From assembly GCA_028874915.1 (NCBI GenBank), contig JAPPHA010000051.1, positions 1-64,000 of the forward strand: a DNA stretch of 64,000 nucleotides, given 5' to 3'. The stretch comes from Paracoccaceae bacterium. GTDB taxonomy: Bacteria; Pseudomonadota; Alphaproteobacteria; Rhodobacterales; Rhodobacteraceae. Position 1 is the first letter of the stretch. Each line of letters starts with the position of its first letter. Under the pieces are notes generated by a model. It was not told the DNA's origin. It did no database searches and saw only the letters and a list, made by a program, of their open reading frames with translations. The translations under genes and the position numbers were made by a program. This document shows, one piece after another, positions 36,977 to 46,795 of the stretch.

Positions 36977-38554
36977 TCAGGACCGTTGGAACATGTTCAG
37001 CATTCGCCGGGTCACGAGGAAGCCGCCGACTACGTTGATGGCTGCGATCAGAACGGCGATTCCTGCGAGTCCGGTAACCAGCCAGTTCCCGGTCCCGAGC
37101 TGGAGCAATGCACCAACGATGATGATGCCGGAGATCGCATTGGTTATTGCCATCAGGGGCGTGTGCAACGCGTGATTGACGTTCCAGATCACCTGGTAGC
37201 CGACGAAGCAGGCCAGGGCAAAAACCACGAAATGCTGCATGAACGATGGCGGAGCATAATGACCCGCGGCGAAGACAATGAATCCCCCAACAATGAGCAT
37301 CGCCAATTGCCAGAACCCTGTTTGTCTCAACGAACGTGCCTCTGCCAGGGCCGCCTCCCTCGCACGGTCTTCCGCCGACTTGACCGGCTCCGGGCTCCGG
37401 TCTGCCCCAGGCGCCTTGACCGGTTCGGCCAGTGCCGGCGGCGGCCAGGTGACCTCGCCCCGGCACACGACCGTTGCCCCCCGGATCACGTCATCGTCCA
37501 TGTCATGCTGGATGACGCCGTCGTTCTCCGGCGTCAGGTCATCAATCATGTGGAAGACATTGGACGCGTAGAGCGTTGACGACTGGGTCGCCATTCGGCC
37601 GGGGAAATCCGTGTAACCGATGACGATGACGCCATTGTCGGTCACGATCCTTTCGTCCGCGACCGTCAGTTCGCAGTTCCCGCCCTGTTCCGCTGCCAGG
37701 TCCACGATCACCGAACCCGGCTTCATGGCCTCAACCATGTCCCGGAGCCAGAGCCTGGGCGCTTCGTGACCTGGAACGAGTGCGGTCGTCACCACGATGT
37801 CGACTTCCGGTGCCTGCTGGCGAAACAGCTCGTGCTGTTTGGCCCGAAACTCGGGGCTCGACGGCGCTGCGTACCCACCCGAACCGGAACCCTCTTCGTC
37901 GAATTCAAGCATGAGGAACTCGGCTCCGAGGGATTCGATCTGTTCAGCCACTTCGGCCCGGACGTCAAAGGCGCGGACGACTGCGCCGAGGGCCTGCGCC
38001 GCCCCAATGGCCGCCAGACCGGCAACGCCGGCCCCGATGACCAGAATCGTCGCCGGGGGAGTCTTGCCGGCCGCCGTCATCTGTCCGGTAAAGAACCGTC
38101 CGAAGTTGTTCCCGGCCTCGATAACCGCCCGATAACCGGCAATGTTCGCCATGGAGCTGAGTGCATCCATTTTTTGCGCCCGGCTGATTCTCGGAACCAT
38201 GTCCATGGCCATGACGGTGGCACCGGTGGCGGCGGCCGTCTTCAGTGAATCAGGATTGCGGGCCGGGTAGAAGAACCCGATCTGGAACTGGTCTTTCCGC
38301 AGGTTTGCCAACTCGGATTCGTCCGGCGGCCGCACCTTGACGACCACATCCGACTGGCGCCACAGATCCTCCGTCGAGGCGACGATCTCGGCACCAGCTT
38401 CGACATATTCCGAGTCCGAGAATCCTGCAGCCGAGCCAGCGCCGGATTGAAGAAGCGAGGTATGCCCCAGGCCCGAGAATTGTCGGACCGTCGACGGCGT
38501 CATCGCGACCCGTGTCTCCCCTGCATGGATTTCGCTGGGCGCACCAACGCGCAT
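36977..38554 (-). CDS. pntA: NAD(P) transhydrogenase alpha subunit (fused dI plus membrane part)
   Basis: The start at 38554 is fixed by GGAGG five bases upstream and gives [20 protein letters not shown], the normal PntA N-terminus. The 525-residue product has the alanine-dehydrogenase-like NAD-binding domain ([21 protein letters not shown] near 176; the dI mobile loop [20 protein letters not shown]). A linker and four helices (about 415-520) follow. Many alphaproteobacteria split this protein into PntAA and PntAB; here it is fused, as in E. coli. It is the first gene of pntAB. Confidence 0.96.
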   Translation of the reverse strand: MRVGAPSEIHAGETRVAMTPSTVRQFSGLGHTSLLQSGAGSAAGFSDSEYVEAGAEIVASTEDLWRQSDVVVKVRPPDESELANLRKDQFQIGFFYPARNPDSLKTAAATGATVMAMDMVPRISRAQKMDALSSMANIAGYRAVIEAGNNFGRFFTGQMTAAGKTPPATILVIGAGVAGLAAIGAAQALGAVVRAFDVRAEVAEQIESLGAEFLMLEFDEEGSGSGGYAAPSSPEFRAKQHELFRQQAPEVDIVVTTALVPGHEAPRLWLRDMVEAMKPGSVIVDLAAEQGGNCELTVADERIVTDNGVIVIGYTDFPGRMATQSSTLYASNVFHMIDDLTPENDGVIQHDMDDDVIRGATVVCRGEVTWPPPALAEPVKAPGADRSPEPVKSAEDRAREAALAEARSLRQTGFWQLAMLIVGGFIVFAAGHYAPPSFMQHFVVFALACFVGYQVIWNVNHALHTPLMAITNAISGIIIVGALLQLGTGNWLVTGLAGIAVLIAAINVVGGFLVTRRMLNMFQRS

Positions 38555-38934
38555 GGCTGCCTCCGTCCCCATTTCAATGTCCCGAGCAGGGCTTCCGCCC
38601 CGTCCAAAATCCCCGGAGGCCCCACGAAGTCCGGACGACCACAAAGGCGTATCCCGGGCCTCGGACAGGGTCATGCCAGATTTCAGTTTCGAGTAACAGT
38701 CCCGACACGCCCCGGAGTCCGGCTGCACAAAACAACCAGAACGCCGAAACACGGGGCAAAGCGGGAGACAGGCCGGCATCGGGCCCATATCGTCAAAGAA
38801 CCGAAACGACGAAGCATGGAGCAACAACCGGATTTACGATGATCCAGTTTCGAGGTTGCACACTCTGAAGGTGGTCGGCGCGACCGACGCGGTGCGGGCT
38901 CAGGATGAGGTCGGTGGCCCGGACAATCACCTCT
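38555..38934. other. Intergenic region between yebC and pntA
   Basis: No gene is supported here. A minus-strand frame continuous with pntA extends to 38827 but has no family similarity and is replaced by the well-placed ribosome site at 38560-38564. The pntAB promoter should lie in this stretch. Confidence 0.45.
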
Positions 38935-39681
38935 TCAGGTGATCAACTGCTCCATGATTTCGTCGGAAATGTCGAAATTCGCGGTCACGGTCTGGACGTC
39001 GTCATCATCTTCGAGCGCCCCGACAAGCCGCAAGATCTTCTGGGCCCCGTCAACCCCGAGCGGAGTGGAATTCAGGGGTTTCCAGATCAACCGCGAGGAC
39101 TCCGATTCTCCGAGTGCTGCCTCCAAGGCCCGGGATACCTCATTGAGATCATGGGCCTCACAGTAGATCTCATGACCGGAATCGGAACTCTCGACGTCAT
39201 CGGCGCCAGCTTCGATGGCCGCCTCCAACATGTCGTCGGCGCTGCCGGCTGTCTCCGGGTAGAGAACGAACCCTTTCCGCTCGAACATGTAGGCAACCGC
39301 ACCGGTTTCGGCCAGGCTTCCTCCCGACTTGGCAAAAATGGACCGAACACTCGCGGCCGTCCGGTTCCGATTGTCAGTCATGGTCTCGACGATGACGGCA
39401 ACGCCCTCGGGGCCGTAGCCCTCGTAGCGAATCTCCTCGTAGTTTTCCCCGTCATTGCCGGAAGCTTTGGAAATCGCCCGCTCGATGACATCCTTCGGGA
39501 CCGAGTTCGACTTGGCTTCCCGGACCGCCAGCCGCAACCGCGGATTCTTTTCCGGGTCCGGATCACCCTGCCGGGCGGCAACGGTGACTTCGCGTGCCAG
39601 TCGCGAGAACAGCCGTGACCGGCTTGCGTCCTGTCGACTTTTCCGGTGTTGAATGTTCGCCCATTTCGAGTGACCTGCCAT
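38935..39681 (-). CDS. yebC: YebC/PmpR family (TACO1-type) regulatory protein
   Basis: The 248-residue product begins [39 protein letters not shown]. It has [19 protein letters not shown] and [52 protein letters not shown], the complete YebC signature. YebC proteins are DNA-binding regulators in some bacteria and ribosome-associated translation factors in others (TACO1 in mitochondria). The ATG at 39681 is used because the family always starts MAGHSKW; an in-frame ATG 15 bases earlier is unlikely. The ruvCAB genes often found next to it are absent. Confidence 0.95.
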   Translation of the reverse strand: MAGHSKWANIQHRKSRQDASRSRLFSRLAREVTVAARQGDPDPEKNPRLRLAVREAKSNSVPKDVIERAISKASGNDGENYEEIRYEGYGPEGVAVIVETMTDNRNRTAASVRSIFAKSGGSLAETGAVAYMFERKGFVLYPETAGSADDMLEAAIEAGADDVESSDSGHEIYCEAHDLNEVSRALEAALGESESSRLIWKPLNSTPLGVDGAQKILRLVGALEDDDDVQTVTANFDISDEIMEQLIT

Positions 39682-40501
39682 GCGGTTCCCTCTCACAGTC
39701 CTTCATGTGCCCCAACGAAACCGACCATTTTGCGTGCAGCAGTCACGCGCCTTGCCGCCATGTCGATGTCGTCGGTCGGCAGCGTCGATTATACTGAATG
39801 CCGACAAAGCAGTTCAAGCTGGTGTCCCCGCACACCCCGCTCAATCCCGAGTCCGGGAGACGGTTCGCTTTCTGTGCCCTCCTGCCGAAAATCACGCTGT
39901 CGCCGCGGCGCGGGCGTGGCTCGTGAGAGTTCGCCTTTCCCTTGTTCTGGAGTTTGTTTTCCGCCCATGTCGACATCGATCGACCGATTCCGAATGTCGC
40001 CTGAGGCTCGGGACGCTGGGCACCACTCTCGGCGAACCTGGCGACCCGCAATGGCATCGTGCCACTGTCATTCTTTCCCTGAATGTCGAAAGGCTTGGGG
40101 TTCGTTAAGTGCTCGATCCGGCCGTCCGGCGCGGCGGCGGAAATCTTGACTTGCCGATCTGAACGGCCTCTGACGGGGGCTTGGGGAGAGGTTCGGTAAA
40201 TTCTCGTAACCTAATAATATAAAATGATTATTTGGATTCCGGTTCGTTGCCCTACCCACGTCCTTGCCCACATCAGAATCGCTCCACCCGCCCCCTCTGG
40301 CACAACCATCCATCGATCCACCTGGCCTCCCGGTCGCCCGGTATCTGACGGACGTATTCAATCTCGACCAACGCCGTTCCATTTGGGGCCGTCTGGCACC
40401 AAGAGCCCCCTTGCAAGCACGATGGACCGGAAGCACCGAACGGATAACGCGACGCGGCAAGGCATCAGGCCTCCCCGGCGAACCAGTCCTATGAGTCCGT
40501 C
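39682..40501. other. Long intergenic region without recognisable gene
   Basis: About 820 bases in which I find no gene, RNA or repeat that I can name. An AT-rich patch around 40205-40228 stands out. Both flanking genes are on the minus strand. The region next to 40502 may be the scar of the event that inactivated the toxin gene. Confidence 0.4.
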
Positions 40502-40820
40502 CTATCCCTCCGAAGGCATTAGCTTGCGACTGGCAATCTCAAGTATGGCTCGAGAAAGTGCGTCTAGCGCGTCAAACAAGTTGAGAGTCAGCGGCAAGCA
40601 TGATGACGACTGGCAGCGGCAGGTCGTCCAGGTTCTGCTGATGCGCGAACCCGCAGTCTACGGTAAGCAGCGCATCGAAACCGTTATCCGCGGCGAGGCG
40701 CAGCAGCGCGCCGTTTCCGGTCCCGGCCCATCCCATCTCGGGGACGGTCCGAACCTCGTAGGCGGCGGGAAAGGACGTCCGAAGGGGCCGAGGCACGGAC
40801 TCGTCAAACAGCAGCCTCAT
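40502..40820 (-). pseudogene. DUF5615 PIN-like toxin, frameshifted
   Basis: The frame from ATG 40820 gives 82 residues: LLFDESVPRPL, VPEMGWAGTGNGALLRLA, LLTVDCGFAHQQNLDDL and LPVVIMLA, the DUF5615 (Mut7-C/PIN-like) pattern whose acidic residues would bind metal. It stops at 40572, about 25 residues short of the usual size of about 105. In the next frame the DNA continues LFDALDALSRAILEIASRKL to a TAG at 40502, exactly the missing C-terminal helix. A single indel near 40577-40585 therefore broke the gene. Its start overlaps the end of the upstream DUF433 frame by 17 bases, the usual antitoxin-toxin layout. Confidence 0.75.
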
Positions 40821-41028
40821 CCTGTTCGCCGGCGAGGATCACCCTGGCTTTTTCAAGCACAGCGACCGCTTGGTCCCGGGATACCGAAGGGAAGTCCTGC
40901 TAGAAGTCGTCGAGGCGGTCGCCCGCCTCCAGGTACTCCATGAGTATGCGCACCGGGACCCTTGTGCGGGTGAACACTGGCGTGCCGCCCAGGATGTCGG
41001 GATTCCTGTCGATTGGTTCGTCGTTCAT
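40804..41028 (-). pseudogene. DUF433 antitoxin with internal amber codon
   Basis: GGAGG precedes ATG 41028. The protein reads NPDILGGTPVFTRTRVPVRILMEYLEAGDRLDDF and then hits TAG at 40900-40902. Beyond the stop, in the same frame, comes QDFPSVSRDQAVAVLEKARVIL to TGA at 40804, matching the normal DUF433 C-terminus (DDFLxxFPSVxxEQA). The TAG replaces a position normally Leu, so a single TTG-to-TAG change explains it. The full frame would be about 74 residues, the family size. DUF433 proteins are HTH-like antitoxins of DUF5615 toxins. Confidence 0.75.
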
Positions 41029-41317
41029 GGTCGCCTCCGTCGCTGCGGTTGGCGCGGCATTCGGCTTCTCTTTTGGTGACAGGCTAGCCGTTGGGCAAGG
41101 CAATGCAACTCCTCACAGGACTAGCAGGCTGTCCGGCCATACGAGATCGACTTCTACGACCACTTCAACCAACCCGACTGCCTTTCTGGGGCGTTGCCTT
41201 GCGGCCCGCGCTCTATCGCCTCCGGCGACCAAGCCCGCAAGCGGTCTCGTCCCATAGAGCGCCGCGCACCTCGCCGTTACGGGTCACGGTCAGCACGAGT
41301 TATGTCCAGAGCCCTGA

Positions 41318-44300
41318 TCAGAACAGAGCCTTGGCCTGTTCACGTGGATGCCTGCGGCCGGCCGATCGGATCCGGCGTTGTGTTCGCCCGTTGCGGGTAA
41401 CGACATCCGATGGCGGTCGGTGGGCCGGGTTGGGCGACCCTTGCCGCCGGGCCGGCCCGGATTCCGTGGTGGCGCCGGTCTCCCGGGGCCTGCCGTTTCC
41501 GGCGGTCCTGGCGGTCGCGTTGGCATGATCGTCAACGGCCTCGGCAGGCATGCCGGCGGCGCCGGGTTCGCCGAAGGCATCAAGCATCGGGGACAAGTCC
41601 TCGATGCGGGAGGATATCACATGGGTGACGATACCTTCCCTCTGCAGCCGTCCGCCAACCCTGAGAAACCGCCCGGCCATGACCGCCTTGCGGTACTGGC
41701 TGAAGGTCTTCGGCCACACGATGACATTGGAAACGCCGGTATCATCCTCCAGCGACAGAAAGATGACGCCGCTGGCTGTGCCAGGTCTCTGGCGCGTGGT
41801 GACCAGTCCGGCGACCGTCACCCATTGACCGTCCGGCGTGTCCCGCAACGTCGATGCGGAATCGAAACGGCCAATCGCCGGACGCAGCAGCCGGACCGGA
41901 TGATCCCGAAGGGTGAAACGGGTGGTGAGATAATCCTCGAGGACTTCCTCCTCGCGGGACATCGGCGGCAGCGCAGTGGCGATGCTGGGCAAACCCTCTC
42001 CATGCTGCGCGAAGAGCGGCAAGGGTCCGTCGCCGCCAAGCCCCTTCACCTCCCAGAGAGCGTCGCGACGGTTCAGCCCGTATCCGGCAAAGGCATCGGC
42101 ACCGGCCAGGCGTGACAGCGCCGGCCGGGGCAGCTTGGCCCGCCGCCAGATGGCGTCGATGGACCGGTAGCCATTGCCGCGGGCCCCTGTCAGCCGGCTG
42201 GCGTCCTCCTCGCTGAAACCGTAAATCTGCCGGAAGCCGAGACGCACGGCGAGCGAGCCCCGACCGTCCCCCGCCGGTTCCAGGACATTGTCCCAGAAAC
42301 TGTATTCGGCGCAGACCGGCAGCACCGTCACGCCATGGGCGCGGGCATCCCGTATGATCTGCGCCGGCGCATAGAAACCCATGGGCTGGGAATTGAGCAG
42401 CGCACAGCAGAAGACCTCCGGATGGTGGCACTTCAGCCAGGAGGAGACATAGACCAGGAGCGCAAAACTCGCCGCATGGCTTTCCGGGAATCCGTAGCCG
42501 GAGAAGCCCTCAAGCTGCCGGAAGCAGTTTTCCGCAAAGGTCCGGTCATAGCCGTTGTCGAGGCATCCGCTGATAAAGCGTTCCCGGAAGGCCTCCACTG
42601 TGCCGGGCCCCCGGAAACTCCCCAGCGACCGTCTCAGTTGATCGGCTTCGGTGGCACTGAACCCGGCGGCGACAACCGCGATCTGCATCGCCTGTTCCTG
42701 GAACAGCGGCACCCCCAGCGTCTTTCCGAGAACCGGCTCAAGGTCTTTCGACGGAAAGGCCACCGGCTCCTCGCCCCGGCGGCGCTTGATGAAGGGGTGG
42801 ACCATGTTGCCCTGGATGGGACCGGGACGGATGATCGCCACCTGGATCACCAGGTCATAGAAAGTCCGCGGCCGCATGCGCGGCAAAAAATTCATCTGCG
42901 CCCGGCTTTCCACCTGGAACACGCCGAGGGAATCGGCAACACAGAGCATGTCGTAGACTGCCGGGTCTTCCGGCGGAATCGTGGACATCCCGTAATCGAG
43001 CCCCTTCCAGCTTCGGAGAAGGTCAAAGGCTTTGCGGATGCAGGTCAGCATTCCGAGGGCCAGCACATCCACCTTCAGCATGCCCACGACGTCGATGTCG
43101 TCCTTGTCCCATTCGATGACGGTGCGGTCATCCATGGCCGCATTCTCGACCGGGCAGAGTTCATCCAGACGTCCCCGGGTGATGACGAAACCGCCCACAT
43201 GCTGGGAGAGATGCCGGGGGAAACCAATAATCTCCCGGGTCAGTTCCAGGGTCTGCCGCAATCGGAGATCCCGGGTATCGAGACCTGCCGCCTCTGCGGA
43301 CTCGCCGGAGATTCCCGTATTCGACAAGCCCCAGACCTGGCTGGAAAGCGCGGCAACGACATCGTCCGAAAGCTCCATCGCCTTCCCGACTTCACGGATG
43401 GCAGCGCGGGAGCGGAAATGAACGACCGTCGAGCAGATGCCGGCACGGTGGCGCCCGTATTTTCCGTAGATGTGCTGGATGACCTCTTCGCGGCGTTCAT
43501 GTTCGAAATCCACGTCGATATCCGGCGGTTCATCCCGCGCCGCCGAGATGAAGCGCTCAAAAACCATTGAAATGGTCTCCGGCGTCGCCTCGGTGATGCC
43601 GAGCGCATAACAGACGATGGAATTGGCGGCGCTTCCCCGCCCCTGGCAGAGAATCCCCCGGGACCGGGCGAAGGCCACCACATCATGGACGGTCAGGAAA
43701 TAGCGCGCATAGTCGAGTTCGGCGATCAGCTTCAGTTCCTTCCTGGCCATGGTCCGGACATCAAGCGGCGGACCGCCGGGATAGCGGCGGGTCAGCCCGG
43801 CCTCGGTCAGGTCCCGCAACCGGTCGTCCGGACGCAGGCCACCAGTGATTTCCTCCGGATACTCGTACCGGAGTTCGTCGAGCGAGAAGGTACAGCGCCC
43901 GGCAATGACGGCAGCATTCGAGACGGCCCCGGGGTGGTTCCTGAACAATCGCCGGATTTCGAACTCCGATCTGAGGCGGCGTTCGGCATTGGGCAACGCC
44001 AGCCGTCCCAGCCTGCCAATGGTCGTCTTTTCGCGAATGCAGGACAAAACATCGGCCAGCCGCCGGCGTCGGCCATGGTGCATGAGCGCATCGCTCATGG
44101 CGACCAGCCGGGCGCCGGCGCGGGCCGCGAGGGCGGCACACCGTTCGAAATGCGTCTCGTCATCCCCGTCATAGCGCGGCGCGGCGCCGGCAAAGGTGTC
44201 ATCGCCAAAGGCGGCCCTGAGAGCCTCCAGCACGGCAAAGGCCCGAACCGTCCCGGAGACGATCAGCACGCAGTCACCGCCCCATTCCAGGACATCATCC

Positions 44301-44623
44301 AGGAACAGTTCGCATTGGCCCTTGACCGCACGACGCTTGCCGGCCGTCAGCAGACGGCAGAGATGGCCGTAGCCCTTGCGGGATTTCGGATAGGCGAGAA
44401 CCTCGGCACCGTCCGTCAAGCGGAGGCGCACGCCCACGATGTAACGCTGTCCGAGCGCCTTTGCCGCCGCATGCGCCCGCACGATGCCGGCGAATGTATT
44501 CGTATCGGTGATGGCGATGGCGGACAGGCCCAGTTCATGGGCGCGGGTGACCAGTTCCTCAGGATGAGACGCCCCCGTGAGAAAGGTGAAATTGCTGGTG
44601 ACGCAAAGTTCCGCATAACTCAC
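41318..44623 (-). CDS. dnaE2: Error-prone DNA polymerase DnaE2 (ImuC)
   Basis: This C-family polymerase performs damage-induced mutagenic synthesis with ImuA and ImuB. The start is a GTG at 44623 overlapping the imuB stop (GTGA), giving SYAELCVTSNFTFLTGASHPEELV at the head of the PHP domain. The product is 1101 residues. Visible are the palm PPDIDVDFEHERREEVIQHIYGKYGRHRAGI with two catalytic aspartates, CQGRGSAANSIVCYALGIT, and RRSLGSFRG later. A C-terminal OB-fold holds WVTVAGLVTTRQRPGTASGVIFLSLEDDTG. The end carries an unusual basic tail of about 60 residues in place of the short SRDFH-like ending, possibly after loss of the original stop. Confidence 0.95.
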   Translation of the reverse strand: MSYAELCVTSNFTFLTGASHPEELVTRAHELGLSAIAITDTNTFAGIVRAHAAAKALGQRYIVGVRLRLTDGAEVLAYPKSRKGYGHLCRLLTAGKRRAVKGQCELFLDDVLEWGGDCVLIVSGTVRAFAVLEALRAAFGDDTFAGAAPRYDGDDETHFERCAALAARAGARLVAMSDALMHHGRRRRLADVLSCIREKTTIGRLGRLALPNAERRLRSEFEIRRLFRNHPGAVSNAAVIAGRCTFSLDELRYEYPEEITGGLRPDDRLRDLTEAGLTRRYPGGPPLDVRTMARKELKLIAELDYARYFLTVHDVVAFARSRGILCQGRGSAANSIVCYALGITEATPETISMVFERFISAARDEPPDIDVDFEHERREEVIQHIYGKYGRHRAGICSTVVHFRSRAAIREVGKAMELSDDVVAALSSQVWGLSNTGISGESAEAAGLDTRDLRLRQTLELTREIIGFPRHLSQHVGGFVITRGRLDELCPVENAAMDDRTVIEWDKDDIDVVGMLKVDVLALGMLTCIRKAFDLLRSWKGLDYGMSTIPPEDPAVYDMLCVADSLGVFQVESRAQMNFLPRMRPRTFYDLVIQVAIIRPGPIQGNMVHPFIKRRRGEEPVAFPSKDLEPVLGKTLGVPLFQEQAMQIAVVAAGFSATEADQLRRSLGSFRGPGTVEAFRERFISGCLDNGYDRTFAENCFRQLEGFSGYGFPESHAASFALLVYVSSWLKCHHPEVFCCALLNSQPMGFYAPAQIIRDARAHGVTVLPVCAEYSFWDNVLEPAGDGRGSLAVRLGFRQIYGFSEEDASRLTGARGNGYRSIDAIWRRAKLPRPALSRLAGADAFAGYGLNRRDALWEVKGLGGDGPLPLFAQHGEGLPSIATALPPMSREEEVLEDYLTTRFTLRDHPVRLLRPAIGRFDSASTLRDTPDGQWVTVAGLVTTRQRPGTASGVIFLSLEDDTGVSNVIVWPKTFSQYRKAVMAGRFLRVGGRLQREGIVTHVISSRIEDLSPMLDAFGEPGAAGMPAEAVDDHANATARTAGNGRPRETGATTESGPARRQGSPNPAHRPPSDVVTRNGRTQRRIRSAGRRHPREQAKALF

Positions 44624-46146
44624 GGGAAACGGCCCGCAACATACCAGTCGGACCGTCTTGGTCCCGGATAGGTCAGCAGCCACAACCGCAATCCGGTGGT
44701 GGTCTGAATCCGCCAGTAGTCGCGTGGCGGCCGGACGCCCTCCCGCCACCATTCCGAGGCCAGCCGTTCCGGCCCCTCGGCGCTGGCGATTTCATACTGC
44801 CGGCGGCGCCATTCGAATGTCCTCGGCGGACGGCCCGGCTCAAGCATGCGCAGGCATTCCGGGTTGGTATAGAGCCGGATTGGTCGTCTGCGCGGACTCC
44901 TCTTCCAGACCGGCAAACGGGCACACTGCACCGCTTCCACGGAAGTGAACTCCCGCTCCGGCAAATGGCTGTCACCAGGCAGCCACTGGCGGATGCGGTC
45001 GAAACCGAGGCGGTTGCCGAGGGTCGAGACAATCTCCGCGACATCGACACCATCATCGCCACTCTGACCGCCCCGGTTGCCGCGGTCGAATCCGTCAAAA
45101 CGCCTCTGCCGGCTCTGAACCGGCTCCACGTCATCGGCAACGAGACGGAATCGATCGGCACCGAATTCGACCGTCAGCGTTTCCAGGGCGTGTCTGAATT
45201 GCTGCAGCAGCGCTGCCGTATCATGGACCGGCTCGGCAAATCCGACGGTCCGAAGGTGATTGCCGGTATCCACACATCGGATGGTCAGGTGATAGCGGCG
45301 GGCGCCCTTCCGAACCGCCTGAAGACGTCCGCAAACGGAATCGCCCAGTCTCTCCAGGACCCGGACAAGATCATCGATCAGCCCGATCGGATCCGGCAGG
45401 GTCATGCAGGCGGCATAGACCGGATCCGCGACCTGCGGCGTTATCGGATCGGGGACATGTCCCAGAGCACGGTCCAGGCCTTGCGCCGGTTCAGGTCCGA
45501 AACGGCGCAGCAGTTCCGAAGACCGGATGGCCCGAAGCTGTCCGATGGTCCGCACTCCGGTTCGGCGCAAGTCCGCGACCACGTCCGTAGGCAGGCCAAG
45601 AGCGGCAACCGGAAGGGGACGCAGGCATTCCAGGGTCCCGCCGGGCGGAGCCATTCCGACCCGGTCGGAACCGTAGCGCGCCAACGCCCATGCCGCCTTT
45701 CCGGTATCGGCGATCCCCATGCGGGTTTCGATCTGCAGATCGTGAAATCCCTGGCGGGCATGGGCCGCCATCCCCGTCTCACCACCGAAGAGATGGGCGC
45801 ATCCGGTGATGTCGAGCAACAGCCCGTCCGGCGGGTCGAGCGCCACCCGGGGCGACAGCCTGTCGGCCCAGCGCCGCAAGGCTCGCAAAAGTTCGGCTTC
45901 ACGGGTCGGATCACCCGGTTCCGTCAGAAGATCAGGACAGATGGATCGCGCATCCGCCACCGGCAATCCTGGCGTCAGACCCGTTCCGATCGCCACATCA
46001 TTCGGATGGGTCAGCCGCCAAGCATTCCCGAACCGGGCGATGATCGCAAAGGCACCGCCGATACGGGGATCATTCCGGCGCCGAAACCGGTCAAGCGGCA
46101 GACGCGGAAACCAGACGGACAGCACGCGCTTTCCCTGCCCTGCCAT
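44620..46146 (-). CDS. imuB: ImuB, Y-family polymerase-like mutasome subunit
   Basis: ImuB is a catalytically inactive Y-family relative that tethers DnaE2 to the beta clamp. The ATG at 46146 gives MAGQGKRVLSVWFPRLPLDRFRRR, the family N-terminus, in 508 residues. Later segments include SPRVALDPPDGLLLDITGCAHLFGGE, GIADTGKAAWALARYG and the C-terminal RPIRLYTNPECL, then RVxDYWRI-like RPPRDYWRIQTTTGLRLWLLTY and WYVAGRF. The acidic catalytic triad of active Y polymerases is replaced, as expected. It lies inside the imuA end (56-base overlap) and overlaps dnaE2. Confidence 0.93.
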   Translation of the reverse strand: MAGQGKRVLSVWFPRLPLDRFRRRNDPRIGGAFAIIARFGNAWRLTHPNDVAIGTGLTPGLPVADARSICPDLLTEPGDPTREAELLRALRRWADRLSPRVALDPPDGLLLDITGCAHLFGGETGMAAHARQGFHDLQIETRMGIADTGKAAWALARYGSDRVGMAPPGGTLECLRPLPVAALGLPTDVVADLRRTGVRTIGQLRAIRSSELLRRFGPEPAQGLDRALGHVPDPITPQVADPVYAACMTLPDPIGLIDDLVRVLERLGDSVCGRLQAVRKGARRYHLTIRCVDTGNHLRTVGFAEPVHDTAALLQQFRHALETLTVEFGADRFRLVADDVEPVQSRQRRFDGFDRGNRGGQSGDDGVDVAEIVSTLGNRLGFDRIRQWLPGDSHLPEREFTSVEAVQCARLPVWKRSPRRRPIRLYTNPECLRMLEPGRPPRTFEWRRRQYEIASAEGPERLASEWWREGVRPPRDYWRIQTTTGLRLWLLTYPGPRRSDWYVAGRFP

Positions 46147-46672
46147 CTTCTCCCCCCAGCCATTGTAACCGCCAGACGCCGAGTTCTCCCTGCCGGTTCT
46201 TCGTGCAGCGCCACTCCCAGCCCATTGTCTTCCGGTCCCTTGCTCCCCGGTCTCCTGCCTCCCGGTCTCCTGCCTCCCGGCCTTTTGCGTCCTCTTCCTC
46301 GGGACTGGCCACACATTCCCAACGGGTCTGGGCAGCAGACGTATGGGCACGACCGGCAATGAGAATAATGCCGGTGCAACCGGAATTTCCGGCAGCCAAC
46401 TGCAGGCGGCGGCTGTCGCGGAGAGTCAGGCCATCGTGAAGTTCGACGATGACACAGGACATGCCATGCGTCCGCATCGCCTGCTCGCTGGCCCAGAGGA
46501 TCTCCTTTCGCGTCGTGCACCCGGTCAGGATCATCCGCGCCGGATCGATGAATTCCTGCAAGGCCATGGGCGCAAGCGAGTCCACCGCATTCCGGTCACC
46601 CACCCAGATCACCGGCCCGGACAGGCGCGATGCGACGATGACGGCAAAGACATCGGCGCTGTCTCCCATCAC
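46091..46672 (-). CDS. imuA: ImuA, RecA-like mutasome subunit (start uncertain)
   Basis: ImuA resembles RecA/SulA and works with ImuB and DnaE2. From GTG 46672 the product is 193 residues. SGPVIWVGDRN, the GIILIAGRAHTSAAQTRWECVASP segment and the final MGWEWRCTKNRQGELGVWRLQW are ImuA-like. Family-like sequence (RLRRGRLHEV) continues upstream in frame to a TAA at 46781, but no ATG, GTG or TTG occurs there, so either a rare start such as ATT 46777 is used or the N-terminus is lost. Four 15-base repeats at 46232-46291 encode a five-residue repeat near the C-terminus. Confidence 0.75.
   Translation of the reverse strand: MMGDSADVFAVIVASRLSGPVIWVGDRNAVDSLAPMALQEFIDPARMILTGCTTRKEILWASEQAMRTHGMSCVIVELHDGLTLRDSRRLQLAAGNSGCTGIILIAGRAHTSAAQTRWECVASPEEEDAKGREAGDREAGDRGARDRKTMGWEWRCTKNRQGELGVWRLQWLGGEDGRAGKARAVRLVSASAA
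46232..46291 (-). repeat. Four 15-base tandem repeats inside imuA
   Basis: Plus-strand units begin at 46232, 46247, 46262 and 46277. The two middle units are identical (CCGGTCTCCTGCCTC) and the outer ones are diverged copies. Being a multiple of three, the array encodes a REAGD-like pentapeptide repeat in ImuA without shifting the frame. Confidence 0.8.
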
Positions 46673-46795
46673 TTCATGCAGGCGTCCCCGGCGCAGGCGG
46701 ATTGGACCGATGACCGGAAAATCATCGTGATTCCGGAGGCGAACAGCTCTCCCGGCACTGGCGGCAACGTTCTGAATGGGTTAGATCCGCTTTAT

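Noticed and set aside
42335-43570. 411-codon plus-strand frame opposite dnaE2
   Set aside because: No motifs, entirely antisense to the polymerase with intact catalytic residues.
46232-46291. Short tandem repeats as a possible CRISPR array
   Set aside because: Units are 15 bases and contiguous without spacers, and they lie within the imuA coding frame; a minisatellite instead.
44965-46362. 465-codon plus-strand frame opposite imuB
   Set aside because: Antisense shadow of imuB and of the imuA end; no recognisable domain.
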